Under the pieces are notes generated by a model. The model had not been told where the DNA came from, did not search any database, and saw only the letters and a program-made list of their open reading frames with translations. The position numbers and the translations under genes were made by a program. From the NCBI RefSeq assembly GCF_017551775.1, contig NZ_JAFZKX010000086.1, positions 1-50,584 on the forward strand: 50,584 nucleotides of DNA, read 5' to 3'. This document shows positions 17,340 to 27,223 of the stretch, piece by piece. Position 1 is the first letter of the stretch. Every line of letters starts with the position of its first letter. This DNA comes from Fibrobacter sp. GTDB taxonomy: Bacteria; Fibrobacterota; Fibrobacteria; Fibrobacterales; Fibrobacteraceae.

Positions 17340-17460
17340 ATGTGATAAAATGCAATATTGTATCTTGGAATATGCGCTTGCTCACGTCGCAAAAATTTGC
17401 TAGTGCATTTTTTGGGGAAATGGACTATTTTTTACTGGTAAAGCCAAAAGAAAGAGTCCC

Positions 17461-19059
17461 ATGCAATATTCTCATATTCGCCTAATTTCGCTGATTTTGC
17501 TGCTCCCTTCTTTGATTTTTTCGGCTCCGGTAGCCGGAAAGGTCGGCCTAGCTCTGAACGAATGCGAACGCCAGAAGAAGAAGGACAGTAAGTGGTCCCC
17601 TCTGGGGGTCGGTGCTCACGTGTATCAAACCGATAGGTTGCGTACGGGGCGTGAGTCGGAACTCGTTATCCGTCTTCTGGACGGAAGCGCTATACGCATG
17701 GCTGAGTTTACTTATATCGAAATGTCTCAAATTCTCGTGCCGAAGGGCGACGGGACGTTTGACACTCGGATTAAGGTGGATTCGGGCGTCGTGAATTTCG
17801 CCGTCAAGAAGCAGAAGAAAAATTCCACGTTCAAGTTCAAGACGTCGGGGACGCATACAGCTTCTATCCGCGGGACGGAAGGCTTCGTGGGAAGTTATAA
17901 CAACGTCTTTGCCGCGAGCCTTGTGAACGGCAAGCTTGAAGTCGAAGATGGCGAGACTCCGGTTTTGGCAATCGGGGCCGGCGAGACGATTTTCGGTACG
18001 GATTCCCTGGTCTCCATGAAGTTGGCTTCTTCGGGCGATCCGAAGTTCGCCAAGCGTCTTTCCATGATTATGCAGTCGGGCAAGGACATGGGCGAGATGC
18101 TCAAGGATGTGAAGGCAGCCGATGAGGCGGTGCAGCAGGAAAAGAAAAAGGCCGCTGTGGATAACCTGCCCGAAAACGGTTTTACGCTCAATACGGAGAA
18201 TGCTGTCGAAGTCTGTAATGAAGGGCTTGCGCTTGACGGCATTTACCGCACGAGCGATCCCAATGCGAAACTCGTGGTGAAAATGGGCAAGCATGAGGTG
18301 TCCGAGAATCTTGCTACCATAGCCGACGGCCAGTCTCATCCGTTTGCCTACAATGTCGCCGTAAGCGATGAAAACGGACTCTGGAAAGAAACCGAGGCGG
18401 AACTGGTCTTTGTTTCGGGCAAGGTCAAGGATTCCAAGAAGGTTTCGCTGAAGGTGAATCCCGCATGTCGCGGTGTGAACCATATCGCCCCGCAGGTGAG
18501 AATTGCTTCGTATGATTCGACCTCCTGCAAGGTGCAGGTCGCCGTGAACGGCATGCAGGATGACGTGGGTATCTTGACGCAGTCCATCGACGGGACTTCT
18601 GTTTCCGAGGAGGCTGTTTCCAAGAACGGGTTGTCCAGATTCAAGTTGTCGTCGGGCATTCACGAATATGAATATGTGCTGAAGGACCAGGCGGGCAATG
18701 TCGGAAATGCAAAGAAGATGATGGGCTGCTATCCAGTACGGCGCTTCAACGTTGAGGTCTTTGGCGGGCCGCGCGAAGAACTGATAGTTCCGCCGCCACC
18801 GTATGGTCTCGCGGACAGGATTTCCAAAATGCTGGAATTCAGGATCCGTACCCCCGAAAACGATCCGCAGTTCCTGTACAAGGTGACCGTGAAGCAGAAC
18901 GGGAAAGTTATTCTGCAGGAAACCTTGACGCAGATACAGACGCTGGATTACCAGATTCCGGTCGAACTTGTCAGGGGTGCGCGCAACAAGTTTGATATTG
19001 AAGTCATCCACAAGAGTGGGTTCCGGTCTGTCGCCGTGAAGAAGTTTGAGGTTCGTTGA
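17461..19059 (+). CDS. FecR-domain secreted protein
   Basis: A 532-residue protein. Residues 1-21 form a signal peptide (ending FSAP). Residues about 45-165 match the FecR fold: VYQTDRLRTGRESELVIRLLDGSAIRMAEFTYIEM, then FKFKTSGTHTASIRGTEGFVG and VVNGKLEVEDG-like strands. A Lys/Glu-rich coiled stretch lies near 190-235, followed by two or three beta-sandwich (Ig-like) domains to the end. Classical FecR relays signals from TonB receptors to a sigma factor, but many secreted FecR-domain proteins lack such partners. No sigma factor or anti-sigma N-terminus is seen here, so it is probably a structural periplasmic or surface protein. Its stop codon overlaps the next start (TGATG), implying translational coupling. 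Confidence 0.85.
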   Translation: MQYSHIRLISLILLLPSLIFSAPVAGKVGLALNECERQKKKDSKWSPLGVGAHVYQTDRLRTGRESELVIRLLDGSAIRMAEFTYIEMSQILVPKGDGTFDTRIKVDSGVVNFAVKKQKKNSTFKFKTSGTHTASIRGTEGFVGSYNNVFAASLVNGKLEVEDGETPVLAIGAGETIFGTDSLVSMKLASSGDPKFAKRLSMIMQSGKDMGEMLKDVKAADEAVQQEKKKAAVDNLPENGFTLNTENAVEVCNEGLALDGIYRTSDPNAKLVVKMGKHEVSENLATIADGQSHPFAYNVAVSDENGLWKETEAELVFVSGKVKDSKKVSLKVNPACRGVNHIAPQVRIASYDSTSCKVQVAVNGMQDDVGILTQSIDGTSVSEEAVSKNGLSRFKLSSGIHEYEYVLKDQAGNVGNAKKMMGCYPVRRFNVEVFGGPREELIVPPPPYGLADRISKMLEFRIRTPENDPQFLYKVTVKQNGKVILQETLTQIQTLDYQIPVELVRGARNKFDIEVIHKSGFRSVAVKKFEVR

Positions 19060-22000
19060 TGAAGGTTTGGAGTTGGCTTGCACTTGTCTTGATTGTTGCT
19101 GCCCTCGCTTATGCGGAGGCAGCTCCGTCTGTTTTGAATGGCGGACCCGTTTCGGGATTCTTGACGGTTGAAAACTCCCCCTACACAGTGAACGAGACTA
19201 TCGAAGTTCCCGAAGGGAAGGCGCTTGTCATCGAGGCGGGGGTGACCCTGAAGTTCAAATCGGGTGCCGGGCTTGATGTCAGTGGCGGCTCCTTTATGGT
19301 CATGGGCACAGAAGACAGGCCTGTTGTATTCGAAGGCGAAGACGGTTCCTGGAATGGTATCTCGTTGACGGGTAACCATCGCGCGGAGTTGTCGTATCTC
19401 GAAATCGATGGTGCGGAAATCGGCCTTGCCGTGGAAAGAGGCTCGCTTTCGCTCAACGGAGTCTACATCCGCAATGTATCGCGCATGGCGCTGTTTGCCA
19501 AGGAGGCCGAAGTCAAGATTGTCGGCGGTGCGTTCAACTACAGTGAAGGTGTCGGCCTCTGGGCGCACGAGGGCAGCGTCATCGATGCGGAAGAGACTGC
19601 CTTTTTTGGCAACAAGGTGGGCGTGCTCCTGTCTTCGGGAGCGAAACTCGATGTAAAGCAGGTCAGCATCAGCCGCAACGGGGATGGCCTCGTGATGGAG
19701 AGCGGAAGCAGTTTCGCGGGTAAGGAACTGGATGTAGAAGGAAATGGCATTGGCCTCGTGTCTGAGGACAACCCGCCTGCGGAACTCCGTGAGGCGGCGC
19801 GCGAGAACGATACCGATTTTTCGCAGAACCTGCAGGCGGCCCTGAAGGGTATTCCTGACAGCCCCCAGAATCCGGCGGCGGAAAATTATTCCAAGAAGCG
19901 CCCCGGGCTGAATGGAAACAAGCCCACGGTATGGTCGCTCAACGGGAACGTTTCTGTGACGGGCGGATACCATGCGGTATGGACGGCGTCCGATGAAAAC
20001 GGGGACGATTTCCCCAACTTGTTCCAGGTTCCCGGATTCTTTGCGGGCCTGAATGCCTACATGTTGATGCGTTCGTCCAAGGGCCGTTCTTTCGAAGTGT
20101 CGGCAAACCTGACGATGGACCGCTGGACGTATTTCAATCCCGAAAACGTATTTGCCGTGTATAAGGATAGCATGCAGAGGGTTGCCGTGGGCGATATGTT
20201 TATCTCCGCCGGGGACCTCTACATGGCCGGAATGGATGTGTTGGGTGGCTCTTACGACATCAACCTGTTCCGCAATTCAACTGGGACCCCGCGCTTTGTG
20301 GCGAGCGCTTTTGGCGGTGAAGTCAATGCGCCGAAACTGGTGGGCGAACGCAACAAGGAAATCTACAAGGATTATGTGGAAGAAGGCGAAGCCGAACCCC
20401 AGCAGCTCATGGTGGGCGGCAAGTTGCGCTGGAATCTGGATAGGCGCTTCAATGCGACTGTCGGTTTTGTCGGCAGCAGGAGCGAACTTGAAGATCCGCT
20501 GCTCCGCGACGGGGCGAATGCGGATGTGAATACGGCTATTCCGCTTACGACATCGAAGTCCATTTTTGCGGATGTGGATTGGAAACCGTTCCCCGGCAAT
20601 TTGCAGATAAATGCGCAGATGGCCATGGGCGGTGCCGATACCGCCGGTGTCCTTGTGCAGCGGGCCGTGAACAAGGTGTTCTCGGAAGCCAATCTCGACG
20701 TTTCCAATTTCGCAAAACTCCGCCGCCTCATGAACAACATGAGTTTGGTGGATCGCCTTTCGAGGGATGAACTGAACGAGATTTTTGGCGAGAATGCCAT
20801 GATGACCGAATCCGAAATGCGCCAGCAGCTGCGCCAGTATCTCACCAAGGCGAAGAATGTGCTGGATAGTTACGGAAAGGACAGGTCGAGTGCGGAAATC
20901 AGGAGCTGGGATGGCGACAATGTCGCTTTTGCTGCCTCCCTGCGCTGGGCTTTGCCGCATACGGTTCTTTCTGCCGGCATGCGCTATGTGGGCGCAGGCT
21001 TCTATAGCATCGGTTCCCCGGATCAGTTGCAGAATTCTCGCGAATGGAACATTTCGTTGGAGCAGAAGGTCGCGAACTTCTGGAACTTGGAACTTTCGTA
21101 CTTGTTGAATGTGGAAAACGCTGCGCATGAGGGTGACTACAATGTGTTTGGCTTTGCCGAAGGATCAGCCTTGGGACTGGTTCCCGGTGCGGAAGACCAT
21201 TGGCTTAAGGAACATGAGCAGGACGAAGACCGCACGCTTTACGACCATACGGCGGCGCTTGCGAATGTCATCGACATTGCTCCGCGTGCGAAGCTTTCGA
21301 TCGGCTATACCTTCAATTACAGGACCCGCAGTACGAATCAGAGATTGCAGGCCGTCTATTCCGCGGGCTCGGGAATATACGCCGACCGCTGGTTCCAGGG
21401 TGGCGACGGGAATGTGGTGGATATCGTGAATGGGGAAGATACGTTGAAGGTGGATTCCGCGCGCTGGGCTAGTTACTATGCGCTTGCGGAAAGTCCTTAT
21501 CTGGCGACCCAGTTCGAGGAACGCATCATGAAGCATGTGGTGCGGCTGGAATTGAAACTGGACCTGCCGAAGAACGTGTTGAAGGTCGGTGGTGTGTGGA
21601 GCCTGCGTCGTGACCTTTCCCGTTTTGAACAGGACGAACTGATTTCGGACTTCGACTTCAGCGACGAGACCTTCGGGCTTCTGGGTTACTATTTCCACGG
21701 TGGTGACTATTTTGAACAGAGCTACCCGGTTTTTTTGAATACGAATGTTGGTAACCTGCGCAACATGTTCATGGTAATCCCGCGCTACAAGCAGTACAAC
21801 CGCGACAATATGGAAGAATTCGAATGGCGTATTGCCGAAAACTTGCAGAAACCGCTTGTGAAGGACTTTATGGATTTGACGGTCGGCGCAGTATTCCGCA
21901 GGGAATATTTGAATCGCGATGAATTGCGCAAGCATATACGCGAAGTGGAAATGGATGTGGGCGGAAGCGCCACCTTGGGCTTTACCCATATGAAAAATTT

Positions 22001-22106
22001 GACATCCGCCTGGACTGTCGGAGCTTTGTATTGTAACCGTCCTGATTTGCTTTCGGAAGAATATTTTGACCTGTACGGGTCGGTTATGGTGAATTATGAA
22101 TTTTGA
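19059..22106 (+). CDS. Beta-helix / outer-membrane beta-barrel hybrid protein
   Basis: A 1015-residue protein. The ATG at 19059 overlaps the FecR gene stop (TGATG). After a signal peptide (cleavage near residue 20-24), residues about 35-235 form a right-handed parallel beta-helix with regular short strands (VIEAGVTLKFKSGAGLDVSGGSFMV, SLSLNGVYIRNVS, VGVLLSSGAKLDV, DGLVMESGSSFAG). A linker follows, then about 700 residues of amphipathic strands with many Tyr/Trp/Phe ends, finishing in MVNYEF. A terminal Phe is typical of outer-membrane barrels recognised by BamA. It could anchor or export the cadherin or GLUG proteins encoded beside it (inference). A helical insert rich in Arg/Glu lies near 550-620. 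Confidence 0.8.
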   Translation: MKVWSWLALVLIVAALAYAEAAPSVLNGGPVSGFLTVENSPYTVNETIEVPEGKALVIEAGVTLKFKSGAGLDVSGGSFMVMGTEDRPVVFEGEDGSWNGISLTGNHRAELSYLEIDGAEIGLAVERGSLSLNGVYIRNVSRMALFAKEAEVKIVGGAFNYSEGVGLWAHEGSVIDAEETAFFGNKVGVLLSSGAKLDVKQVSISRNGDGLVMESGSSFAGKELDVEGNGIGLVSEDNPPAELREAARENDTDFSQNLQAALKGIPDSPQNPAAENYSKKRPGLNGNKPTVWSLNGNVSVTGGYHAVWTASDENGDDFPNLFQVPGFFAGLNAYMLMRSSKGRSFEVSANLTMDRWTYFNPENVFAVYKDSMQRVAVGDMFISAGDLYMAGMDVLGGSYDINLFRNSTGTPRFVASAFGGEVNAPKLVGERNKEIYKDYVEEGEAEPQQLMVGGKLRWNLDRRFNATVGFVGSRSELEDPLLRDGANADVNTAIPLTTSKSIFADVDWKPFPGNLQINAQMAMGGADTAGVLVQRAVNKVFSEANLDVSNFAKLRRLMNNMSLVDRLSRDELNEIFGENAMMTESEMRQQLRQYLTKAKNVLDSYGKDRSSAEIRSWDGDNVAFAASLRWALPHTVLSAGMRYVGAGFYSIGSPDQLQNSREWNISLEQKVANFWNLELSYLLNVENAAHEGDYNVFGFAEGSALGLVPGAEDHWLKEHEQDEDRTLYDHTAALANVIDIAPRAKLSIGYTFNYRTRSTNQRLQAVYSAGSGIYADRWFQGGDGNVVDIVNGEDTLKVDSARWASYYALAESPYLATQFEERIMKHVVRLELKLDLPKNVLKVGGVWSLRRDLSRFEQDELISDFDFSDETFGLLGYYFHGGDYFEQSYPVFLNTNVGNLRNMFMVIPRYKQYNRDNMEEFEWRIAENLQKPLVKDFMDLTVGAVFRREYLNRDELRKHIREVEMDVGGSATLGFTHMKNLTSAWTVGALYCNRPDLLSEEYFDLYGSVMVNYEF

Positions 22107-22122
22107 TCAAAAGAGGTGGTGT

Positions 22123-25100
22123 ATGAATAGGCATTTCTTCCTGGTAGCGCTTTTGCTCCTCGCGACTGCGGGGTGGTGCGGCTATGTAGGTTGCGTAGAC
22201 AAGACTCGCTGCGATATCAATGTGAGTTCGTTTCTGGAATGGGATAGCCTGCACGCATATCTGTTGATGTGCGAATTGGGCTGCGATGATCTCCAAACAA
22301 TCCAGGTGACCGTAAAGAATGACATCGAGTTTCTGGAAAATGCACCGGACGAAAACTGTTCGACGAATTTTAATTCGATCAAGTTCTCGTATTCCGTCAT
22401 ACTCAAGGGCGAAGGGCAGCCTACGGTATCCAACTTGTGCATGTATAATTTGATAAATAACGAATCTTATGGATTTTTCTATACCGCGGAGCACCAACTT
22501 TCCATAAGCAACCTCAAGTTCAAGAATATTTATGCCGATGCGAACCAGGCCAAGTATTTCGGCCTGTTTGTGGGTAAGGTCGATGGTGACGTGCAGATAA
22601 ACAACGTGGAATTGGAAAATGTGCATGTAAAAGTTGACTCTGCGTCCCATTTCTCCGGTGGTATTTTAGGCGCCGTCGTCGCGCCCGAAAAAGGCCCGGA
22701 ACGCGGAAAGGTCACCATATCGAATCTTCGTATCAAGGATCTTGTCGTGGAAAGCCGTTCGAAACTGGCTGTGGGCGGTGTCCTCGGTTATGTGCAGGAT
22801 TCCCTCACGATGATGATGTCCAATATTTCGCTTGCGATGAAGCAGGATTCGATTGAAGGCGTGGTGGATGCTAATTCGGCTTTCTATGGAGGCGTTGTCG
22901 GTTATGCCGCCAATACGGTTCAGCTCTTCATTGACTCTATTGATGTCAATATGGATATCAACGCGGATTTTGACCGTAATGTACAGACGGTGGGTATTGG
23001 CGGTGCCGCAGGCAAGGTGGATGCTGGTGGTTTGCTTGCGACTCAGACTTGGGTTAAAGCGAATATTAAGACAAACGCGCGTTCTACGGCCACTACCGAT
23101 CGTTTCTTCTCGACGGCTTTCTATATGGGCGGGCTTGTCGGACAATGGAAAGCGGTTTCTTCGGATTCGTTCTGGGTCAATAGTTCCGAAATCAATGCGG
23201 ATATTTCGGCGAAGGGCCTTCTGGTCCCGTTTGTCGATGTCGGCGGAATTCTCGGGAATGCTTTTGTTGAGAATAATACGGGAACCTCGCTGGTCGCGGT
23301 CATGGATGTCAAGCAGAATACCCAAATCGACTTGGAGTCGAATTACTTTCAAAGGGCCTATGCGGGTGGCCTTATAGGCGATTTCTACAATGACGCAGGA
23401 AACTTTTCAGTCCTTATAGAAAGTACGACTGCGGAATCTGATATTCGTGGAATCACTTTTAGCGGTGCTGCTGGCGGTTTGGTCGGATTCCTGGACGCTC
23501 AGACGGTACTTATCAACGAAACCGAAGCATCGGGAAAAGTCCGTTTGCAGATGCACGATATGCTGTATGATTATCGGTCCCCGCTGTATGTGGGTGGCTT
23601 GGTTGGCCATTCCGAGAATGCAAAAATGAAGGTCAAGGGGGCATCCTATTCCGGTCTCCTGCAGCTTGAAGAACACGTAGCTACTGTCGATACGGCGACG
23701 GACTGGAAGGCGGGCGGTTTGTTCGGCTATGTGTCTAAGGGATTCCTCTCCTTGGATTCTTCGAACTTTTCCGGAAACCTGATGCTGTACAAGGTTCCGG
23801 GTACGCTTGCCGTCGGTGGCTTGATTGGCGGTACGCAGGAGCTTGATTCGCTTGCGGTGACGCGTTCCTATGCCACGGGTGTGCAGGATACTCTTGTCGA
23901 AGTACATTTCCAACCCCTGGATACGGGTTCGTTCGGAATTGGCGGCTTGATCGGCATAAACGACAAAGTGCGGGTTACCCGCATTACGAATGACTTTGTT
24001 CGCGGTTCCATCGTTCTTTGCGATACCTTGCTTTCGACGTTGCAGGATTATGTGAACGTCGCCGGAATCGTCGCTCGCGATATGCCGAAGGATAAGAGCG
24101 CGAGTATACTTATACAGGATGTGTACTATCGCGGCGGATTCGTCATGGATGACCTTTATGCGAAACGCCGTCCGCTTGCCTATGGGCTTGCGGTGACGGA
24201 CAACAAGAACGGTTCTATCAATGCGGCCTATGCGATTGACTTTACGGGAGTGGCGATGGACGGTTCCAACCTGAAAAAGAAAGGGTTCGAAGTGGTCGCA
24301 ACAGCTCCGTCCGATACCTTGGAGTTGCAGACTTATGGTAAAAAAGAGATGGTCACTTTGAACACGCAGGATTTCAATGATCTCCTCAACGAGGCCGCGG
24401 AGCGCGAACCGGCATGGGCGTGGTCCGACAGCGTCAACGACGGGTTGCCCTGGCTGCTGGGACTCGAAAATTACGATGTGGTTCACGGTTCTATAGAACG
24501 CATCGAATTCGTTGAAGAAGACGAAGAAGAGGATTCGACGGAAATTGAAATTGGTACGTTGCCCGAGAAAAAGCTGGCTTGTGATTACATTGGCGTCTAT
24601 GCCTCGGGAAACATTGCGAAGGTCGATGTCAACTTCCGTGTCGAATCGTCGGTTCCGGCCTTGATGCGGGTGCAACTTGTCAAGGAATCGGAAAAGGTCG
24701 TTTCCGATTCTATACTTGTCGTGACTTCGACGGATTCCGTGGTGAACTTTATCTATAAAGGCCTTAAGACGGGTGATTACCACATCGTCGTAATGCTCGA
24801 TACGCTCAGTGTTCAAACGTCTACGTGGAATGTCCGTAACGAAATCGAACTGAAACCCAATACTTGGACGATGGCGGCTCTCGGGTCTGCCGATTTGAAA
24901 ACTGTTTCGAACGCGGGTGACTTTACGGTATTCCGCTGGGATGAGCGCGGTGTGGCCTGCGATTACTGGCAGTACGTCGTTCAGCCTGTCGATGCGAAGT
25001 TTAAGGCCGAGGAAGGTTACTGGATTTACTCCAAGTCGGCGGCAACTATTCCGGCGAAGGATGATGAGCCGGCTGTCGATTCGCTCCATTGGCAGCTCCA

Positions 25101-26109
25101 CAGCGAGTTCTATGGCTGGAACATGGTCGCGAATCCCTATCCGTGGGATATAGCCTTGGATTCTGTTGCCGAATTCCAGAATGCGGATGATTCCAAAACG
25201 CCCTACTGGATGTGGGACCCGGAACGCCGCACTTATGTGCCTGCTGGAAAGTTGCCCGCATACGGTGCGTTCTGGGTGAATGTTTCCGAAGAAACAGTGC
25301 GCAGCGTTTCGACTGAGCCGAAGTTTACCGAACAGCCGGTGGCAACATACGGTAAGCTTCCCGAGAATGGTCGTGCTCTCGCGAAAACGGCTCGCGGTAC
25401 GTCGGGTAGTTCCTGGAGCCTCCGCCTTATGCTGAAGGGAACCGATGGATCCGAGGACAGCTGGAATGTGGTTGGCGTCGGAGCCCGGAATGTGGGCGTC
25501 GCCGAGCCGCCGGAGGGAATGGAACGCGGCGTCTCCCTGAACATTCTTGGTGGTAACGATGCCGGAGCGAAGGGCGTGAAGCGCCTCTCGAAGAGCATAT
25601 ATGCGGAATCGGGCGTTCCCTCCGGCGGGAGCGTCTCCTGGACGCTCGCGATTTCGTCTGCGAAATCGCAGTCGGCGACGCTGGAAGTAGAAGGCCTGGA
25701 AGAACTCGATGCGCTTGGCCTCATGGCGACTATCGAGTACAAGGGACAGTCTATTCCTTGCCGTGCGGGCGTTCCCGTGGTTCTTGAACTCTCGACGACT
25801 GCGTCTCAGGCCGAACTCAAGGTCTCCCCGAAGTCTGCCGCCCTCACGGTCGCGAAATCGTTGGAGAACATCCGCTTCGTGAAGATGCCTGCCGCGCTTA
25901 ATGTGTCATTTGACGTTTCCGAATCGCTTGCCGGCGCCACGGCCGATGTCATGTTGCTAGATTTGAGCGGTCGCACGCTTGCTGCTACCTCGCTGGAATC
26001 CGTTTCTCGGACGAACAATGTGTCGCTCGCTATGCCGGAACGCGGTGGCGTCTGCATGCTGGTGATTCGTGCCGGAAATGAACGCAAGTCCCTAAGGATT
26101 CGTCTGTAA
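22123..26109 (+). CDS. Large GLUG-repeat surface protein with T9SS-like C-terminal domain
   Basis: A 1328-residue protein. I start at the ATG at 22123, with AGAGGTGG 5 bp upstream; the earlier ATG at 22096 overlaps the previous gene. A signal peptide ([19 protein letters not shown]) is followed by many repeats of the GLUG type, with cores such as GGVLGYV, GGVVGYA, GGLVGQW, GGLIGDF, GGLVGFL, GGLVGHS, GGLFGYV and GGLIGG. These probably form a beta-helix. An acidic stretch (EEDEEEDST) near 810 leads into Ig-like regions. The last 80 residues ([15 protein letters not shown]...[10 protein letters not shown]...SLRIRL) resemble a T9SS type A sorting domain, suggesting export and surface attachment by that system. 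It follows the barrel gene by 16 bp and overlaps nfo (TAATG). Confidence 0.83.
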   Translation: MNRHFFLVALLLLATAGWCGYVGCVDKTRCDINVSSFLEWDSLHAYLLMCELGCDDLQTIQVTVKNDIEFLENAPDENCSTNFNSIKFSYSVILKGEGQPTVSNLCMYNLINNESYGFFYTAEHQLSISNLKFKNIYADANQAKYFGLFVGKVDGDVQINNVELENVHVKVDSASHFSGGILGAVVAPEKGPERGKVTISNLRIKDLVVESRSKLAVGGVLGYVQDSLTMMMSNISLAMKQDSIEGVVDANSAFYGGVVGYAANTVQLFIDSIDVNMDINADFDRNVQTVGIGGAAGKVDAGGLLATQTWVKANIKTNARSTATTDRFFSTAFYMGGLVGQWKAVSSDSFWVNSSEINADISAKGLLVPFVDVGGILGNAFVENNTGTSLVAVMDVKQNTQIDLESNYFQRAYAGGLIGDFYNDAGNFSVLIESTTAESDIRGITFSGAAGGLVGFLDAQTVLINETEASGKVRLQMHDMLYDYRSPLYVGGLVGHSENAKMKVKGASYSGLLQLEEHVATVDTATDWKAGGLFGYVSKGFLSLDSSNFSGNLMLYKVPGTLAVGGLIGGTQELDSLAVTRSYATGVQDTLVEVHFQPLDTGSFGIGGLIGINDKVRVTRITNDFVRGSIVLCDTLLSTLQDYVNVAGIVARDMPKDKSASILIQDVYYRGGFVMDDLYAKRRPLAYGLAVTDNKNGSINAAYAIDFTGVAMDGSNLKKKGFEVVATAPSDTLELQTYGKKEMVTLNTQDFNDLLNEAAEREPAWAWSDSVNDGLPWLLGLENYDVVHGSIERIEFVEEDEEEDSTEIEIGTLPEKKLACDYIGVYASGNIAKVDVNFRVESSVPALMRVQLVKESEKVVSDSILVVTSTDSVVNFIYKGLKTGDYHIVVMLDTLSVQTSTWNVRNEIELKPNTWTMAALGSADLKTVSNAGDFTVFRWDERGVACDYWQYVVQPVDAKFKAEEGYWIYSKSAATIPAKDDEPAVDSLHWQLHSEFYGWNMVANPYPWDIALDSVAEFQNADDSKTPYWMWDPERRTYVPAGKLPAYGAFWVNVSEETVRSVSTEPKFTEQPVATYGKLPENGRALAKTARGTSGSSWSLRLMLKGTDGSEDSWNVVGVGARNVGVAEPPEGMERGVSLNILGGNDAGAKGVKRLSKSIYAESGVPSGGSVSWTLAISSAKSQSATLEVEGLEELDALGLMATIEYKGQSIPCRAGVPVVLELSTTASQAELKVSPKSAALTVAKSLENIRFVKMPAALNVSFDVSESLAGATADVMLLDLSGRTLAATSLESVSRTNNVSLAMPERGGVCMLVIRAGNERKSLRIRL

Positions 26110-26939
26110 TGCTCAAAATTGGTTGCCATTTGTCCTCGTCCGCCGGTTTCAAGGCGATGGGCGAGGACGCCCTCTCCATTGGTGCAAATGTTTTTCAGTT
26201 CTTTACCCGCAATCCGCGCGGGGGAAGCGCTAAACCCTTCGACAAGGCCGACGCTGCGGCGCTGGTGAATTTGATGCGCGAAAACGGGTTCGGGCCCGCG
26301 CTTGCGCATGCGCCCTACACGCTGAATCCGTGTGCGGCGGACTCGGGGCTGCGCGACTATGCCCGCGACGTGATGAAGGACGACCTGTGGCGCATGGACC
26401 ACTTTCCGGGGGCGATGTACAACTTCCATCCGGGAAGCCACGTGAAGCAGGGAGCGGAAAGGGGAATCGAGCTGATTGCGGAACACCTGAACGCGATTCT
26501 CCGTCCGGACTTGAAGACAGTGGTTTTGCTGGAAACCATGGCGGGGAAGGGAAGCGAGGTCGGGCGCACCTTCGAGGAACTGCGTGCGATTATTGACCGC
26601 GTGGAACTGGCGGACAAGGTCGGGGTGTGCCTCGATACCTGCCACGTGCATGACGGCGGCTACGATATAGTGAACCGCCTGGACTGGGTGCTGGAACAGT
26701 TCGACAAGGTTGTCGGGCTTGGGCGCTTGCGGGCGATACACCTGAACGACAGCAAGAACCCGCTGGCAAGCCACAAGGACCGCCACGAGGTCATCGGTGC
26801 GGGATACATCGGGTTGGAAGCCCTGGTGCGCGTGGTGAACCATCCGGCATTGAAGAATTTGCCGTTCTACCTCGAGACTCCGAACGAATTGCCGGGGTAT
26901 GCGGCCGAAATTGCTCTTATGAAAAGCCGTGCACTTTGA
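26109..26939 (+). CDS. nfo: Endonuclease IV
   Basis: A 276-residue TIM-barrel AP endonuclease of full length. It cleaves 5' to abasic sites in base-excision repair using three metal ions. Metal ligands can be read in order: His in ALAHAPY, His in YNFHPGSH, Glu in LLETMAGKG, Asp and His in CLDTCHVHD, His in AIHLNDSK, Asp/His in HKDRHEVIG and Glu in YLETPNE. Its ATG overlaps the stop codon of the GLUG gene (TAATG), so it is translated as the last gene of a surface-protein operon, an odd setting for a repair enzyme. It may also have an internal promoter, though none is obvious. Confidence 0.96.
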   Translation: MLKIGCHLSSSAGFKAMGEDALSIGANVFQFFTRNPRGGSAKPFDKADAAALVNLMRENGFGPALAHAPYTLNPCAADSGLRDYARDVMKDDLWRMDHFPGAMYNFHPGSHVKQGAERGIELIAEHLNAILRPDLKTVVLLETMAGKGSEVGRTFEELRAIIDRVELADKVGVCLDTCHVHDGGYDIVNRLDWVLEQFDKVVGLGRLRAIHLNDSKNPLASHKDRHEVIGAGYIGLEALVRVVNHPALKNLPFYLETPNELPGYAAEIALMKSRAL

Positions 26940-26998
26940 GTAACTGCGAATAAAATGCTTAAAAAAACGTTTTTTTTGAAAAAATCATAAAAAATCCC

Positions 26999-27026
26999 TT
27001 GACAAGTTAGACGGAATATCTATATT
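26999..27026 (+). promoter_or_regulatory. tRNA-Asn promoter
   Basis: Perfect TTGACA (26999-27004), a 16-bp spacer, then TATATT (27021-27026), preceded by ATATC. The predicted start near 27033 is 14 nt before the tRNA. It is one of the best promoter matches in the window. Confidence 0.9.
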
Positions 27027-27046
27027 TGGGTGCGTCTAACAGACGA

Positions 27047-27119
27047 TGCTTCATAGCTCAGTTGGTAGAGCCCGCGACTGTTAATCGCGTTGTCCTTGGT
27101 TCGAGTCCAAGTGAAGCAG
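27047..27119 (+). tRNA. tRNA-Asn (anticodon GTT)
   Basis: A 73-nt cloverleaf. The acceptor TGCTTCA pairs with TGAAGCA and the discriminator is G. The D-loop is AGCTCAGTTGGTAGAGC. The anticodon stem CGCGA/TCGCG holds the loop CTGTTAA, giving anticodon GTT, and the T-arm is CTTGG/CCAAG with TTCGAGT. CCA is not encoded. It has its own promoter and terminator and is a single-gene unit. Confidence 0.97.
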
Positions 27120-27125
27120 CTTAGG

Positions 27126-27158
27126 ACCCCGTTCGAAAGAGCGGGGTTCTTTGTTTTT
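27126..27158 (+). terminator. tRNA-Asn terminator
   Basis: ACCCCGTTC-GAAA-GAGCGGGGT forms a 9-bp stem with one G-U pair and a GAAA loop, followed by TCTTTGTTTTT, 7 nt after the tRNA. Confidence 0.88.
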
Positions 27159-27223
27159 GCTGCGGCAACGAATAGAGCGAAGATTGCACATATTTCTATC
27201 TTGTATAAAAAATAGGTGGAAGA

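Noticed and set aside
17461-19059. FecR as an anti-sigma signalling protein
   Set aside because: A cleavable signal peptide replaces the cytoplasmic anti-sigma part and no ECF sigma factor gene is nearby.
27047-27119. Mobile-element attachment site at tRNA-Asn
   Set aside because: No repeat of the tRNA 3' end, integrase or phage gene is found downstream; the tRNA is followed directly by its terminator.
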